Source of the DNA: Ceratotherium simum simum
Taxonomy: Eukaryota; Chordata; Mammalia; Perissodactyla; Rhinocerotidae
NCBI RefSeq assembly: GCF_000283155.1
Contig: NW_004454180.1
Location: 21,039,577-21,103,576, forward strand
DNA length: 64,000 nt
Direction: 5' to 3'
Part shown: positions 44,801 through 57,092 of the stretch, in pieces
How the letters are laid out: every line of letters begins with the position of its first letter
Numbering within the stretch: position 1 is the stretch's first letter
Made by a program: the position numbers and the translations under genes
Notes under the pieces: generated by a model
Databases searched by the model: none
What the model saw: the letters and a program-made list of their open reading frames with translations, nothing else
What the model was told of the DNA's origin: nothing

Positions 44801-45699
44801 TGTTGGAGGGGAGACCAATGTGAGCTTTTCCAGGAAATTCAAGTTGAGCTTTACATATGTTGAGAAGTTCTTAAAAATATAACTTAAGAAGCAATTATTT
44901 CTGATTTGTCTTCGTATCTTTCAAAGCACAACATATACGACTTCTAATGTTAAGGACTTAAAAGGTACTCAATACATAATAAATGAATGAATTTAATCTC
45001 TTCAATTCTTATAAAATGCAAATTCAGCTGCTCTATTTGCCTACTTGAATTATTAAGTAGAAATTTATTAATGTTAAGTATAAATTTTAAGGAAAAACAT
45101 TCTCCTCATAAATTGAAAAACTTCGTCATTGTATATGAAATACAATAACTGAGCTCTGTGCACCCCTGAAGAACACGCCATGTGTTCCCAACAAGTTCTC
45201 AGAACTGTAATTCATTACCCAGCTGTTCCGTGGTTTATGGAAATTACTTTTCCTGGAAGAACTTACAGCTATAATCAATCAATCACTCAAAACATCAGTC
45301 AGTGTGGTTGAGTCAATAGTGCTCCCGGTAAAGTCAAAATTCCATATCTCTGTTTCCGTTACTGACCTGTGATCCTAGAAATGATTTCATGCTTGTTGTG
45401 CCTCATTCTTTCTAATTTTAAAATAAGGCCTTAACTGATTTTAAATTCATTATATAGGATATAACTTTCAAAGGAAAAGAGAAATTATATTGATAATTAA
45501 ATAAATTATACAATTAAGGTTGGTTTTGCTGTAAATTATGAACTCATGGGATTCCAGTAATAATACCATGACTCTGATGACAATGATATGCCAGGTGACT
45601 CCTCACAGCTTTTTTTCCCCCCACAGATTCCTCACAATAAGCCAATTAAATGGATATTATTATTCCTGTTTTGGAAATAAGGAGGCTGCACAAGGAGTC
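44801..45699. other. Unassigned AT-rich stretch
   Basis: Nothing recognised. Confidence 0.4.
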
Positions 45700-46290
45700 T
45701 GAGAAGGAATGGGTAGGGCAGATGGAGAGTGTGTGGTAGTGATGTGAGTGGAGAAAGAGTGGAGAACCAGAATAAAAGGGCTTCAGGGAAATTGGAGGAG
45801 GAAACAGCTTTTTGAAAGAAGAAGTAGTCCATGAAGTCAAATAGCTAAGAGAAATCATGTAAGATGAGATTGGGAAGTGACTCCTACGTTCGGTAATTAA
45901 AAAGTTCTGGAGAACCTGGTAAAATCCATTTTGGTGGAAAGGCAGAGGAGGCGACCAGAGTGCTAGAGGTGGAGGAGTAAGTAAAGGTGGGGGTGAGGAA
46001 GCTATGGGTAAATGTACACCATCTTGGGAAACTTGATGCAGAGGTAAGACAGGAGACAGAATGGTTGCTCAAGGAAGGCAGCTTCTCAAGACGGTTTTTG
46101 TTGTGGTTGTCATTTTGCTTTTTTGGGGTTAGTTTTAAAAGTGATCTTGTCTAGGAAATTAATGTGATTACAAGCAGGAATCAGGAGAGGGGGAAAACTG
46201 AAGATCTAGTCAATAGGTGTAATGATGGAGGAGGATCCTAAGGTGATGGGAAGGTATTGAAGCCCAGATGAAGAGCTCAATTCCAGTCAG
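45700..46290 (+). repeat. Possible 3' region of the old mammalian-wide repeat
   Basis: Purine-rich sequence with GGCTTCAGGGAAATTGGAGG, AAGGTGGGGGTGAGGAAGC, CAGGAGACAGAATGG and GGCAGCTTCTCAAGACGG resembles the distal part of the repeat seen at 13050-14470. No coding frame of interest. Confidence 0.35.
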
Positions 46291-46562
46291 GAGTAACATT
46301 CAAAGTATAAAATGTCAGGAACAGATAAAGACAAATACAAAAAACATAGGTTGAGGTAGATTGGAGAGCTGACTTCTCTTAGGGACAAAACAGAAGGTCC
46401 AGTCCCCTGAAACCCTATTTCCTTGGGGCTCAGAGTCTGATGACTCAGATCATACCTAGTGCTAAACTTCGGCAAACAAGAATTTCAGGGGCTCTGCAGC
46501 AGACCGCTTCAGATAATCAGGGAGAATTCCAAGCCAAGTGGGTGCAGACATGGCAAGCAAGT
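46291..46562. other. Unassigned stretch upstream of the LTR
   Basis: Nothing recognised; it ends with the left copy of the LTR's CAAGT target duplication (46558-46562). Confidence 0.4.
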
Positions 46563-47110
46563 TGTTCAGGAAAGGGTTAACTCAGCAGGCCTGGATAGCT
46601 GAAAACCTGCACACATTCCAAAGAAAGGCCTGTCTTTAGGACTGGCCCTTGTCTGGCTCCTGGAAGATAAACTCTGAGCCCTTGGAATATCCTGGCTGAG
46701 AAGAGTGTTATGTATGCTTGATAAATGTGACAAACATAAGTTTATGTGATTTATGGTGAGCAGCTGTTTTTTTCTCTGGGGCCTGGGGTTTGAGTAGCTG
46801 AGGTCAGTCATGTGGGTGCTGCCTGCACCCCAAGAAAAATCCTGAACACTAGGCATGGGTGAGCTTCTCTCATTTGGCAACAATTTGCCCGTGTCAAGTG
46901 TGTCCCCATGAGACTCCACAGGGAGGGGACACCTGAAAGTTTGCTCCTGGTTCCTCCTGGACTTCACTCCATGTGCCTTTTCACTTTGCTGATTTTAATC
47001 TCTATCTTTTCACTGTAATAAACTGTTACCATGAGTTTAACAGCTATTCTGAGCCCTATGAGTCCTAGTGAATCACAGAGTCTGAAGGTGGGTTTGGGGA
47101 CCCCCATCCA
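46563..47110 (+). mobile_element. Solo ERV1-type LTR with perfect 5-bp target duplication
   Basis: A 548-bp TG...CA element (TGTTCAGGAAAGGGTTAAC to GGGGACCCCCATCCA) flanked by CAAGT at 46558-46562 and 47111-47115. An AATAAA at 47017-47022 is followed by TGTTACCATGAGTTTAACAGC and GTGAATCACAGAGTCTGAAGG, the usual R/U5 end of one mammalian ERV1 LTR group. No internal sequence lies between two LTRs, so recombination to a solo LTR is inferred. The 133-codon minus-strand frame inside is incidental. Confidence 0.88.
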
Positions 47111-47162
47111 CAAGTCAACATTATATACTACATTTTAGAAGATGTCTGTCCTTATGGTTTAG

Positions 47163-47535
47163 TCATTTGTTTATTATTTATTGATGCATGGAGTACCCAC
47201 TATGGTCTAGGCACTGTACTAGGTACAGAACATAAAATGTTGAACATATATCTACAGATTATCCTCAGGGAGCTTGGAATAACTATCGAGGAAACAAACA
47301 ATCTCAGGTATGATAAGTGCTAAATAGTAACTACAAACAAACTCACCAAGCAACAGACTGGCTGGGGGGCACTGTAGATTGTGTGGTCTCCATAGGGAAA
47401 GATGATTGCTAGAAGGATCGTGAAAGGATCTAGATGGAAGAAAAGCAAATTTAAGGGCCCTGATGGTGGGAATGAGTTGAGCATATTTTTTTGAGTAGAG
47501 AAAAACCAATTTGACTGGAGAATAAATGATGAGAG
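47163..47535 (+). repeat. Old mammalian-wide repeat
   Basis: GTTTATTATTTATTGATGCATG, CTATGGTCTAGGCACTGTAC, CCTCAGGGAGCTTGGAATAAC and GGTATGATAAGTGCTAAATAG are the opening blocks of the same ancient repeat as at 28510. Diverged. Confidence 0.55.
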
Positions 47536-50040
47536 GGAAATTGATAAGAATCAGAGCTTGGAAAATACGATATGTTGTCTAAGAGTACATTTTTTTCAAT
47601 ATTCTGTGAAGACATGGGTAATCTTTCTGACTTTGGTATATGGAAATATGTTACTTTGTCTTTATACTCATTGATATTTTGCTGTGATGTTTTGATTTGA
47701 TATATTAACTATTAATCATTGCTACCATATTAACCAATTGTATTTGTATTAGAACTAAAAACACATGGAGAGTACAATGTGTTTGACATATGTCTTAATC
47801 TTTATATTTTCTACAGTAGCAAGGATGATTTGAATTTGTAGTGTAGTTCTCTATAGAATTATAATAATAATTCTCAAAATCTCTATGGTAAATACATCCT
47901 ATCCAATTGAAAGCAATTAAGGAATATATAAATAGGATATAAAAAATCATCTAGAAGCTTTTCACATTGAATTACTGTCTTGTTTAAATACTTCTTGATA
48001 TAGACACTCATTAAGGACATTCCTCTTTCCTCGAGCACCTGTTCCTGGCAAAAACAAGGGCTATATTGATTTGCTGCAATTTATCTTCTCCTAGGATTTT
48101 TGTCTTGACAGTGGGAGAAGATTAATTGGAATTAATGGCATTTGCACAGCTAATTAAAGTCACTCTTCGTAAAGTCAAATCAATTCCTTTAATCAGAAGA
48201 GTGACAAAGCTTTGCTTACTTGTTATAGTCTGCATGTAAATGTTCCCTGGATGGATCAGAATCTTTGCGAGCATTAGGCATAGAATACAGTAACTACTTG
48301 GGTTGCCCAGGAATTTCTCTGACACTTACTAATTTACAAAATATCACTATGCCACTTATATATACACTGTGAATGTTTTTAATTAAATGCAATTCAACAG
48401 AATTTGCATGTATTTTATATACAGTTTGTCTTTGAAACTCCTTATAGTGCTTGGCATCCACATGCATAAATCCCCAGGATAATTCTTAGGCAAAGTTGAG
48501 ATAGTGCAGGAGGAAGCAGAGGGTTAGTAATTATTTGTTTAATTCAGGCATCTAATTGATGTTTAGTTTGCATTGTCTAATTTTATCAAATTCTGCCAAC
48601 TCCTTTTGCCACATTGGCTATGTGTTTATAGGAAAAATGTTCGTCAAAGACTGAATAATTGAGACAAAAAGAAGACATACTTCTGAGGGAAAGTTTAGAG
48701 AGATGTATCAATATTTTTGTCTATACTGCTGTTCCCTGTCAATGCAACGATGATGCAGCATCACACATGGGAGTGGAGTCAGGGGATGGGGACCTGCACA
48801 TTCTCTTCCTCCATTATGTCAGAAATAATATCTTAACATCCCAGACAAGACGAGAGAGTGGTGAGTGTGTGAAAAATAAAGCAGGGCAATATTTGGGATC
48901 AGCTAAAGACATTTTGTAAACTAAGTGGCAGTAATTTTTGCTCTATGATGGTATAAATATCCAACACTTATCACAGGTCCATGGCTATGGTTTCATATTG
49001 GATACTTCTTAGACACAGCTTACTCTCTTGGCCTGGCCGCTGATCCCAGTCATAGCTATGATGTTCCCTGCAGGCTTCCACCTCTTTAGCACTAAGCACT
49101 TTGCCTCAAATATTTAGAGAGCCTCATGTTTCCCTTCCAGAAGTTTCTCTGACTCTGACAAAGAACGGATGAATTCACGTATGTACAACTCCAAAATTCA
49201 GGGAACTAATGCTTCATGGATCAACTCTTTAACAACAGGAGACAAGAAGTGATAGAGGAATCTGTTACACATTCTATAAGCTCTTAAGAAGATTCTGATT
49301 GGATCAAACACTCTAGTTGCTCACAGACACAGTCAAATAGATAACACCTTTTTGTATTAGCTACCCTGCTTCCTTACCTTCCTCCTTTCAGTTTCTTGGT
49401 CCATCACTCTTGCTCCCTGGGACTACTTTCCAATTAATTTACCTCTACACAAGTCCTTATTTCATACTCTATGCTCATGGAATACAGACTATGACAGCTG
49501 TGATGTATGCAAATGATGCTTTAATATTGAATAAAGATAAAATCTCTGTGAGAAATAGTGTGAAATAAAGAAAAATGTAAGAACTGATCGAGGAAAATAA
49601 TCCAAGATTTTAAAACCACTTAGAACCAATAAAATGTTTTTTTCAGAGGATAAGGGGGCAACCCCGACACATTGACATGTGAAAATCAATACTTTGGCCT
49701 TTGAGAATTTATTATTCTCAATGCATTGATTTTGAATCTATTCAAGTTGTCTACTGATGATGAGGATGTCATTGGTGCCAGTTTTGGATTGATTGATTAA
49801 TAATGATGAGAGATGCATCATAAACTTGGAGATCAGTTGATCCTCAGTTACTGAAGCATTACTAAAACGTGGATATAATTCTCTTTACGTGTGTTTTATG
49901 GCATTTCTGAGATTGAAAGGAATGTTTTTTCATTGCAAAGGGACCTACACATTTAGGAAGTATATGTAAATATATAGCTAAGTGTCTAGCATGTAGAAGA
50001 CGTACCTAATATGGGCTTGTTTAACTAAATATTTAAGACT
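47536..50040. other. Unassigned stretch (about 2.5 kb)
   Basis: No repeat, RNA gene or exon recognised. It ends with the left copy of the ERE target duplication AAATATTTAAGACT (50027-50040). Confidence 0.4.
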
Positions 50041-50249
50041 AGGGCCGGCCCCATGGCTTAGTGGTTAAGTGCGCGCGCTCCGCTATTGGCGGCCTGGGTT
50101 CGGATCCCAGGCGCACACCGATGCACCGCTTCTCCCGCCATGCTGAGGCCACGACCCACATACAGCAACTAGAAGGCTGTGCAACTATGACATACAACTA
50201 TCTACTGGGGCTTTGGGGGAAAAAAATAAATAAATAAAAATTAAAAAAA
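50041..50249 (+). mobile_element. ERE SINE, best preserved, with perfect 14-bp target duplication
   Basis: Starts AGGGCCGGCCCCATGGCTTAG with A-box-like TGGCTTAGTGG and B-box GGTTCGGATCC intact, as expected for a tRNA-derived polymerase III promoter. It continues CACATACAGCAACTAGAAGG (type B tail), then GGGGCTTTGGGGG and an A/T-rich tail. AAATATTTAAGACT is exact at 50027-50040 and 50250-50263. Few mutations are apparent, so this is probably the youngest mobile element here. Confidence 0.97.
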
Positions 50250-50263
50250 AAATATTTAAGACT

Positions 50264-52439
50264 CAATATGACCTAACGTCTACAATAGCTGTGTTCTTCC
50301 TGTATTATTACCTCAATTTTTTCAGCCCAGTTCATTACACTTCAGCAATCCAGTCAGTTCACAAAGTGTCATGACCCCTTATTGTGATTTCATCTCTTTT
50401 AGCTATTTGGAATGAACAACCAGAGGTTTAGAGATTTCTTTTTCTCTTCTGGAAATAATGAAAAGTCTGTTGGTTATTAAATCAAAGCCTTAACTTTCTA
50501 AATCAAGATGGTTGGAAAGAGCTGCTGTTCTTCCTCACCAAAGGGATAAAGCTAAGAGACAAAATGTGGAATAGCAGCCAACATCACAATTCTGCAGAAA
50601 TCATCAAACACGAATCAATCCTCCTTCTCAGTTCATTCCCTGGGTTCCTTTTTAGGTTTTGAAGATATTTTTCTAGGTTTGCGCAGTGGGATGGATATGT
50701 CAATGCCAATTTAGAAAAAAATAAATAAAAAACAAAAATAACCCAAAAAGACCTTCGATATGCTACACTGATGAAAGCTATCAATGAAAGGGAGCAATTA
50801 CTGGAGATATCTATTTGGATTACTATATGTGTAGTGGGATGCCTGGTAAGGCAGAACTTTATGTCTCACTTCTTCCATGTCTATGGATATTTAAATATTT
50901 GTCAAGGCTTTCCAGAGCTGACTTCTATGGATAGTGGAAATTTTCTAACAATGGAAGGAAAAATGAGTGTGTCTTCCCTTAGTGATATAAGTAAATGTCA
51001 AGGACACAGCCATTACATGGGGAACAGGGCCTCCTATTTTTTCCCCTGGAGGTCAATAAAGTCTTCTCATTTAATACTCAGCTTATTTATGTCAGTTAAT
51101 CAATAGATTGTACTGTGAATATGTTCCATTTCATAAATTTTTTCATATATTTACAGAGCTTTTTAATCCTGTTTAAGAAAAATTTTCCCTACCCCAAAGG
51201 CTAATGAAAGGCTATTAAGGTCTGGGTGTGCTAGCCACACGTTACAATATGGAAGATGCCAAAGAGAGTTTGGAGACAGGGTTCAAGAAGGGAGACTGGC
51301 AAGAGTAAGATAGATTTCAACTACTAACTGAGGACTTGAATCTTCAGACATTTTGTTAGAAGAGCAATTCAGGAACAGAGATCCAGGAAAATCCCGATTA
51401 AAGCAAGTGAGCATGAGTTCACAGACTCAGAAAATGAGGCAATAGCATGTGAGTATCATGGTACTACCTCTTGGGGACCAGATTTCCAAGGAGAAAATGG
51501 TAGTCTTTTCTTGGTTATATTAGGCCATGTATTCTCTATAAATGGGCAGAGAGTCAGAGCTTGGAGGTCCACACTACTCAGCTACCAAACCTTGACTAAC
51601 AAGAATTCTGAAAACCCAGTGAACTGGATGTGTGTACTGGTGATGCCTGAATACTTTTTGCACTGAATTATGATTTTTCAGTGAAAAGAACCTATATGGT
51701 GCCTTTATCAAGATGGAATGAGGCATAATGGAGGTCGGGAAAAGAGATCCAGGTGACCACCTTAAACATTTAGGAAACAGAGAGATAGAAACTCAGTTAG
51801 ATACCCAGGTCATTCCCTATGCTTCTTAAAGAGACAGTGACCTGAGCCCAGTTTTGGGAGGATCATTTACCATTGGTGAAATGAAGTTACAATGCTGTAG
51901 ATACACTCAAAACAAACGACTGAAAAAATAAAACTCAATCTTAAATGTATACATTCTTCTATTTTTAGGAAACCATGACCTACCTCTAAAATTCTATCTA
52001 ACATTCCTCACCTCCTGTCCCAGTTCTAACAACCAGGGTGAATTTGTTACACTTTATTTCTGTTACTTTCTATCTGTTTTTGGTAATAATTCTTCATTCT
52101 TCTCTCAGATCATAAACCAGAAAACCTGTATGTGTGCACAACTGCTAACCAAATGCTTTCATATTTCTAGTGTGATTCTACCTGACAGAGGAGAGATTTT
52201 TTTCCCAGCTCCCTTATTGGTAGTCTGAGGATGTAGAGAGGAATTTATTCTACTATAGTTGTAAGAAGTCTACAGCTCTTCCTTTGCAAGACATTGCTTG
52301 GGGAAAAAACAACAAAAAAGCAAAAAACAAAAACATAGCCTTTTAAATACACCTTCCCACAGATAGTCCCTTTCTTGTTTCTCTCCGTATAAAATCCTTC
52401 ATTCCAATAATGTGGTTTTCTACGATCTTTTCACTTTTT
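50264..52439. other. Unassigned stretch with a 111-codon ATG frame
   Basis: About 2.2 kb without a recognised repeat. An ATG frame of 111 codons at 50771-51106 (plus) has no recognisable domain and is probably a chance frame. Confidence 0.35.
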
Positions 52440-52705
52440 AAAAATTATTTATTTATTTATTTATTTTTGAGGAGAATTGGCCCTGCACTAACATCTGTTG
52501 CCAATCTTCCTCTTTTTTCTCCCCAAAGCCCCAGTACATAGTTGTGTATCATAGTTGCAGAGGTGCAGCTCTTCTGTATGGGATGCCACCTCAGCTTGGC
52601 TTGATGAGTGGTGAGTAGGTCCACACCCAGGATCCAAACCAACGAACCAGGGCTGCTGAAGCAGAATGCGTGAACTTTAACCACTATGCCACTGGGCTGG
52701 CCCCC
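52440..52705 (-). mobile_element. ERE SINE with composite tail, antisense
   Basis: Reversed ERE: a repeated TTTA tail, GAGGAGAATTGGCCCTGCAC, CTCCCCAAAGCCCCAGTAC with GTTGTGTATCATAGTTGCAG (type B block), GGATCCAAACCAACGAACC, ACCACTATGCCACTGGGCTGG. CTTTTCACTTTT before it and CTTTTCCCTTTT after it are a probable target duplication. Confidence 0.92.
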
Positions 52706-53519
52706 ACCTTTTCCCTTTTGCGTCTTCGTGTGCTTCATTATTGGAAATTATAATTATAATTAAAAATGGGTAAAGAAATAGATTCCAAAAGGGCAGCCCC
52801 AAGAGCAGGTTTGGAGAGCCGAAATGCTCTACCACTTTCTATTATGTGGGAGCATGGTTTCCCTCTGCCTCTTAGTGATGAGGTCCCTGGTCTTTGAGGT
52901 ATTGAGGTGAGCAAGTCTGTGACCATCTTCCATTTCCTGCCTTTCTGGCCGTATTGTTCTGAAGTTAACCATTGATACTTGAGTTAGCAGAAAAGACTCC
53001 TGAGGTTTTATAGATATTTCTACACTGATGAAATTTTCAATCTCCTTTTGTTAAGGAATATTTAAATGGGAAGTTCAAGTAAAATTAATAAAGCACTAAA
53101 AGTTTAATGAGCATCTTATCTGGAAGCCCAACTTTGCTTTTTTTATCCTCATCCTGATTATAACCAAGTAATTATCTGAAGTCCACTCTACATCAAGAAC
53201 TGTCTAAGCAACATGGGTAAGACTTGTAGAAACCAATGTGTTATTTCCTGTCTCAACCCAGGGAGGACACAAAAAAAATATATTAAAAAACAGAAAAATC
53301 CAATTTCCTAATTACCATCATATATAGTAAGTATAGCCTGGGATTTGAAGTGGACCTTGAGTTAAGGCGAAGATTTGATTGAAAAGAATGAGGGGAAATG
53401 CATGCAAAGCACTCCAAATCCCATTCTAACAGCTTGATAAGTATTGACTCTTCTTATTAAAAAGATTGTTTCAGAACTATGAAGATAATTAAATGAAACT
53501 ATCAAGGTATATTAGTGAT
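52706..53519. other. Unassigned stretch
   Basis: Nothing recognised. Confidence 0.4.
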
Positions 53520-53695
53520 AGGAATATGGATTTTAAAACCAGAAAGCCCTGAGATGGAATATCTTTTTTGTCATTGTGAGGAATGTGACCTTCTTTATCT
53601 GTAAACTAGGAAAAATAATGCCCATCCATAACCCTAGTGAACTTTAATAAGATAAGACATGTGAAAGTGTCTGGCCCAATGTTTGACACATCAGA
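53520..53695 (+). mobile_element. MIR SINE, diverged
   Basis: GGAATATGGATTTTAAAACCAG, GACCTTCTTTATCTGTAAAC then TAATGCCCATCC, and AAGACATGTGAAAGTGTCTGG with CAATGTTTGACACATCAG fit the MIR order. Confidence 0.6.
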
Positions 53696-55084
53696 ATCTC
53701 CACATTAATGTGAACTTTTTTTCTTTCTTAAGGAATTTGTAGGCACTAGGGAGCCATTAGCATATTTGGGCAAATTAGTGACAAAGAAGTAATTAAAGTT
53801 GGAAAATAAGGCTGTGATTTATAACCTGCATTGGAGTCAAGAGACATTAAAGCAGGCTGGAGTACGGCAGACCCAATGACAGCTGCTTGGATTAGGTGGT
53901 GGCCGTGGCAATGTCAAAAATGGATGGAAACAAGGTATGAAATAATGAAGTCAAATACTTTATTGAGACTTGTGGGGAAGACAAAGCCAGTGCTTCTCGC
54001 TTGCTACTGTCTTCACCCAGAAGTCTGATATTGCTATCTTTATAATGATCAAAACTGTCATTGTGAAATAGATTATAATGATACATTGGATTGTCTTCTT
54101 ATTTTGCTCATTTGTATATTCTAGAACACGTTTAACTCTCAGAAAATAGAGATATTTTATTTCCCCAGTAAAATAATTTTTTCCATGCCCACATTTCCCA
54201 GGTAATATTTCAATCAAATTATAAACAAGTTCAGTGGATTAGTTTATATTTCTCTCCTCGGGAAACTAGGTACATCCTCCTAAGTTTACTTTCTCCTAAT
54301 CATCTTGTTTGCCTCTCTACTGTACTCTCTCATCTTCCAACAAGGGGTCCCTGATGCTCTCCCAATGAAACTGGGGGTCACTTGGGACTGAGCCTTTTGT
54401 GGGTTCTTTGCACCAACCCCACTAAAAGAATCATACTTAGGAGATTTCTTTCCATGTGGCTATTTCTCTCAGAAAGCAGAGTTGCACGTACATAATTGCA
54501 TGATCGTTGATCCTTGCAGTTGTTTCAACCAAAATAAGTACTTTGCTGTTATTAAGCCTTTAGCATTTCACTTCATTCTTTGAAGCTTTTATGTTTTAAT
54601 ATAAATTAATTTGTTTCCCACTAACATCCTCGGGAATCATCCAGTAATAATGTTTTCTATCTTCACTGCTCATTGAATATCTATTACTATTTATGCATCC
54701 CTGGAGATATTTGTTTGCATCCTTCCCAGCAGAATTACATTTTATTATGGACTCAGAATTCTGATACTTTTGCATCTATTTCAATTGTATTTCTTTCAGT
54801 TACAGATTTTTCAACAATTCCAGACTTAATATTGTTGAAAACATCATGTGTATACCATGTACTCCCTTCTATCGATCATGCTAGTGCTAAGACTAAGACC
54901 AAAGGGAATGCAACCTTAAGGCTTTATCCAGAGGTCTCCTGGGTATATTACCTTTTACTTGTCATCACCTTTTGTTTTCCTTAAGTGTTTTGGATATAAC
55001 AGGTTTCTGCCTTAACGTTATACAAACAAATATTGAACAAAAAGAGGCTGATGGGAAAAGAAGTGTAGTTCATGTTTTTGGATG
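53696..55084. other. Unassigned stretch
   Basis: No repeat, RNA or exon recognised. Confidence 0.4.
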
Positions 55085-55340
55085 ATAATAATTGCTAATA
55101 ATAAGGATATCAATAACACATGCATTGAGCTCATAACGTGCTCTGCTAGGTTACAAGTGCTTTACATGTATTACTTCAGTTAAGGCTCACAATACCTCTC
55201 TAAGTCAGTGGCTATTCTTATACTCATTTTTGCAGACAGGTAAATTGAGCTTCTGAAAGATTCAGTAAATTCTCAAAGGTCACACAACCAGTAACTGAGA
55301 GATCAGAGAGTCTAATTCTTTAACCAGTATGCCATTATTC
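55085..55340 (-). mobile_element. MIR SINE, antisense, nearly full length
   Basis: TGCATTGAGCTCATAACGTGC, AGTGCTTTACATGTATTAC, CTCATTTTTGCAGACAGGTAA, AAGGTCACACAACCAGTAAC, and TTCTTTAACCAGTATGCCATT are all reversed MIR blocks in order. Confidence 0.88.
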
Positions 55341-56444
55341 TTTCATCATGTTTTTTGTTGTTATTGTATATTTGTAAAAAATTAAAATACACACAAAACT
55401 CAAAATCACCCCCTCATAGTGGGAAAAATAAACACTAAAAAGAAGCAATGGCTTCTATCTTGGGATTGGGTTTGTTTTCATGGTCCCCTGCTTACCATAA
55501 AAAAAACAAAAAAAGCAACAGTTACACCTATTGGTCCCAATATTTATTCCTTTTCCAGGTTTTGCATTTGTCTCTTAATCCACTCTTCTTTTTGTGGTTT
55601 TTTGTCTCTCTAAACTTTTAATTTATAAAATCACATTTCCCCAGGTTTAAATTTTAAAAAGTTGTTTACTATTAGTATACTACAGTGATCTTCAAATGAT
55701 GCCATTAAATATGAATACAGAATTTTATGAATAAGAAAATGTTTGATGGTTCATTTATTATAACATACCAATCACACAGAGCAAATACTTTCCTATATTG
55801 TTGAATATAAATTCTTATGAATGAGAAAATTATTACAATATAACAATTATGAAACTCAATAAACTTTACATTTATCTCCCTTTTCAAATCATTTGATTTG
55901 CTCTGTGGCGGGTATAAAAGCAACTCTCTGGGAAAATTGTTGAATGGTTGCTAAAGTGCTAGGACTTGGTGGTTACAGCAAGTGGGAAAAGCCTATTCTT
56001 TTGCTCTAGTATTTTGTGACATGCATTCTAAATGCTGCCTAGTTTGGACTAAATATTAAAGAATACAGTTTACAATAGTATTCATTGTGGAACTTTTCCT
56101 GTATTTGGAAAAAAAGAAACATTTCAGGATTTATCAGGATAAGAACAGCACGGAAGAAATGAACACCCATTTTCCAAGAAGAGAAATAGCACAGATTATA
56201 TCATGAACTAGAATTAGATTATGTTAACATCTGGGCGAATGCCAGCCTCTGACTATCAACATCAAATGCTTTTTAGTTTTCTTCTCATCACTCTCATTTT
56301 TAACCAATTTTAAACTCAATTTTGCAATTTACCAAAGTAGAAAAGCATGAAATGGATTTTTCATAGTAAAGAGATGTTCTTGGTGAAAGATAATGTGTGA
56401 TGGTGTCACTTCTCTAAATTTGTTTTAACTTCTTCTCTGTGAAA
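55341..56444. other. Unassigned stretch
   Basis: AT-rich, nothing recognised. Confidence 0.4.
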
Positions 56445-56708
56445 CCTCTGTTTCATTGGGCCAGAAATGGGTATCTCCTGCTCTTTCTGGGCTCACAGCT
56501 ACCTGCTTTCTCAGCCCCGTGATGTTAGGTGGGGCCATAGGACTGACTTCAGTGAAAAACGGGTGTAAGTGGTGTTACCACCTGCACCTAAAAATCATCT
56601 TCACACAGTTCCACTTTTTTTCCCCTTCTGTAGACACCCTGGAAGCCAAGTGTGATAGATGGTGGGTCATAAGCTGTAAGGGCCCAATGTCCCTCTCCCC
56701 TTCCTCCC

Positions 56709-56746
<38 letters not shown>

Positions 56747-56842
56747 CACAGACTGGTCTGCGATGTGAGTGAACAATGACGTTTCTAAGTTAAGCCACTG
56801 AGATTTTGGGTGTCAGAGCAGTAGTCTGCCCTGGATAATACA
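56445..56842 (+). mobile_element. MLT1-type MaLR LTR containing an (AC)n tract
   Basis: CTAAGTTAAGCCACTGAGATT then TTGGGTGTCAGAGCAGTAG and CCCTGGATAATAC form a clear MLT1 3' end. The 5' part is diverged (GCTCACAGCTACCTGCTTTC). An AC microsatellite has expanded within it. Confidence 0.6.
56710..56750. repeat. (AC)n microsatellite
   Basis: About 41 bp of AC repeats with one G interruption at about 56740, inside the MLT1 LTR. It generates a poly-Thr/His frame on the plus strand that is not a gene. Confidence 0.95.
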
Positions 56843-56877
56843 GTTGGTTAGCATTATTCCAGGTGTGATGTAAGTAT

Positions 56878-57092
56878 GCATGGTGGTGAAGAGCCCAGGT
56901 TTTGCCCATACCCTGGCTTTCCTTCTGTTACTTGTGTGGGTAAGTTAGTTAACCTCTCTTTGTCTCAGTCCTATCATCTGAAAATGAGGATAATAATAGC
57001 TACCACCCAGGTTTGTTTTAAGTATTGAATAATTGAATATATATAGTGTTTAGTATAATGTCTAATGCATAGCAATATTTGATGTGTTAGCT
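56878..57092 (+). mobile_element. MIR SINE, nearly full length
   Basis: GTGGTGAAGAGCCCAGGTTTTG, TTCTGTTACTTGTGTGGGTAAG, TTAGTTAACCTCTCTTTGTCTC, and CATCTGAAAATGAGGATAATA are clear MIR blocks. Confidence 0.9.

Noticed and set aside
46566..46967. 133-codon minus-strand frame
   Set aside because: It is antisense within the solo LTR at 46563-47110; chance openness in LTR sequence.
50041..50120. A-box and B-box suggesting a functional tRNA gene
   Set aside because: The sequence is the tRNA-derived head of an ERE SINE; it lacks a foldable intact tRNA and carries a SINE tail and target duplication.
50771..51106. 111-codon ATG frame
   Set aside because: No recognisable domain and length expected by chance; kept only as a note on the surrounding stretch.
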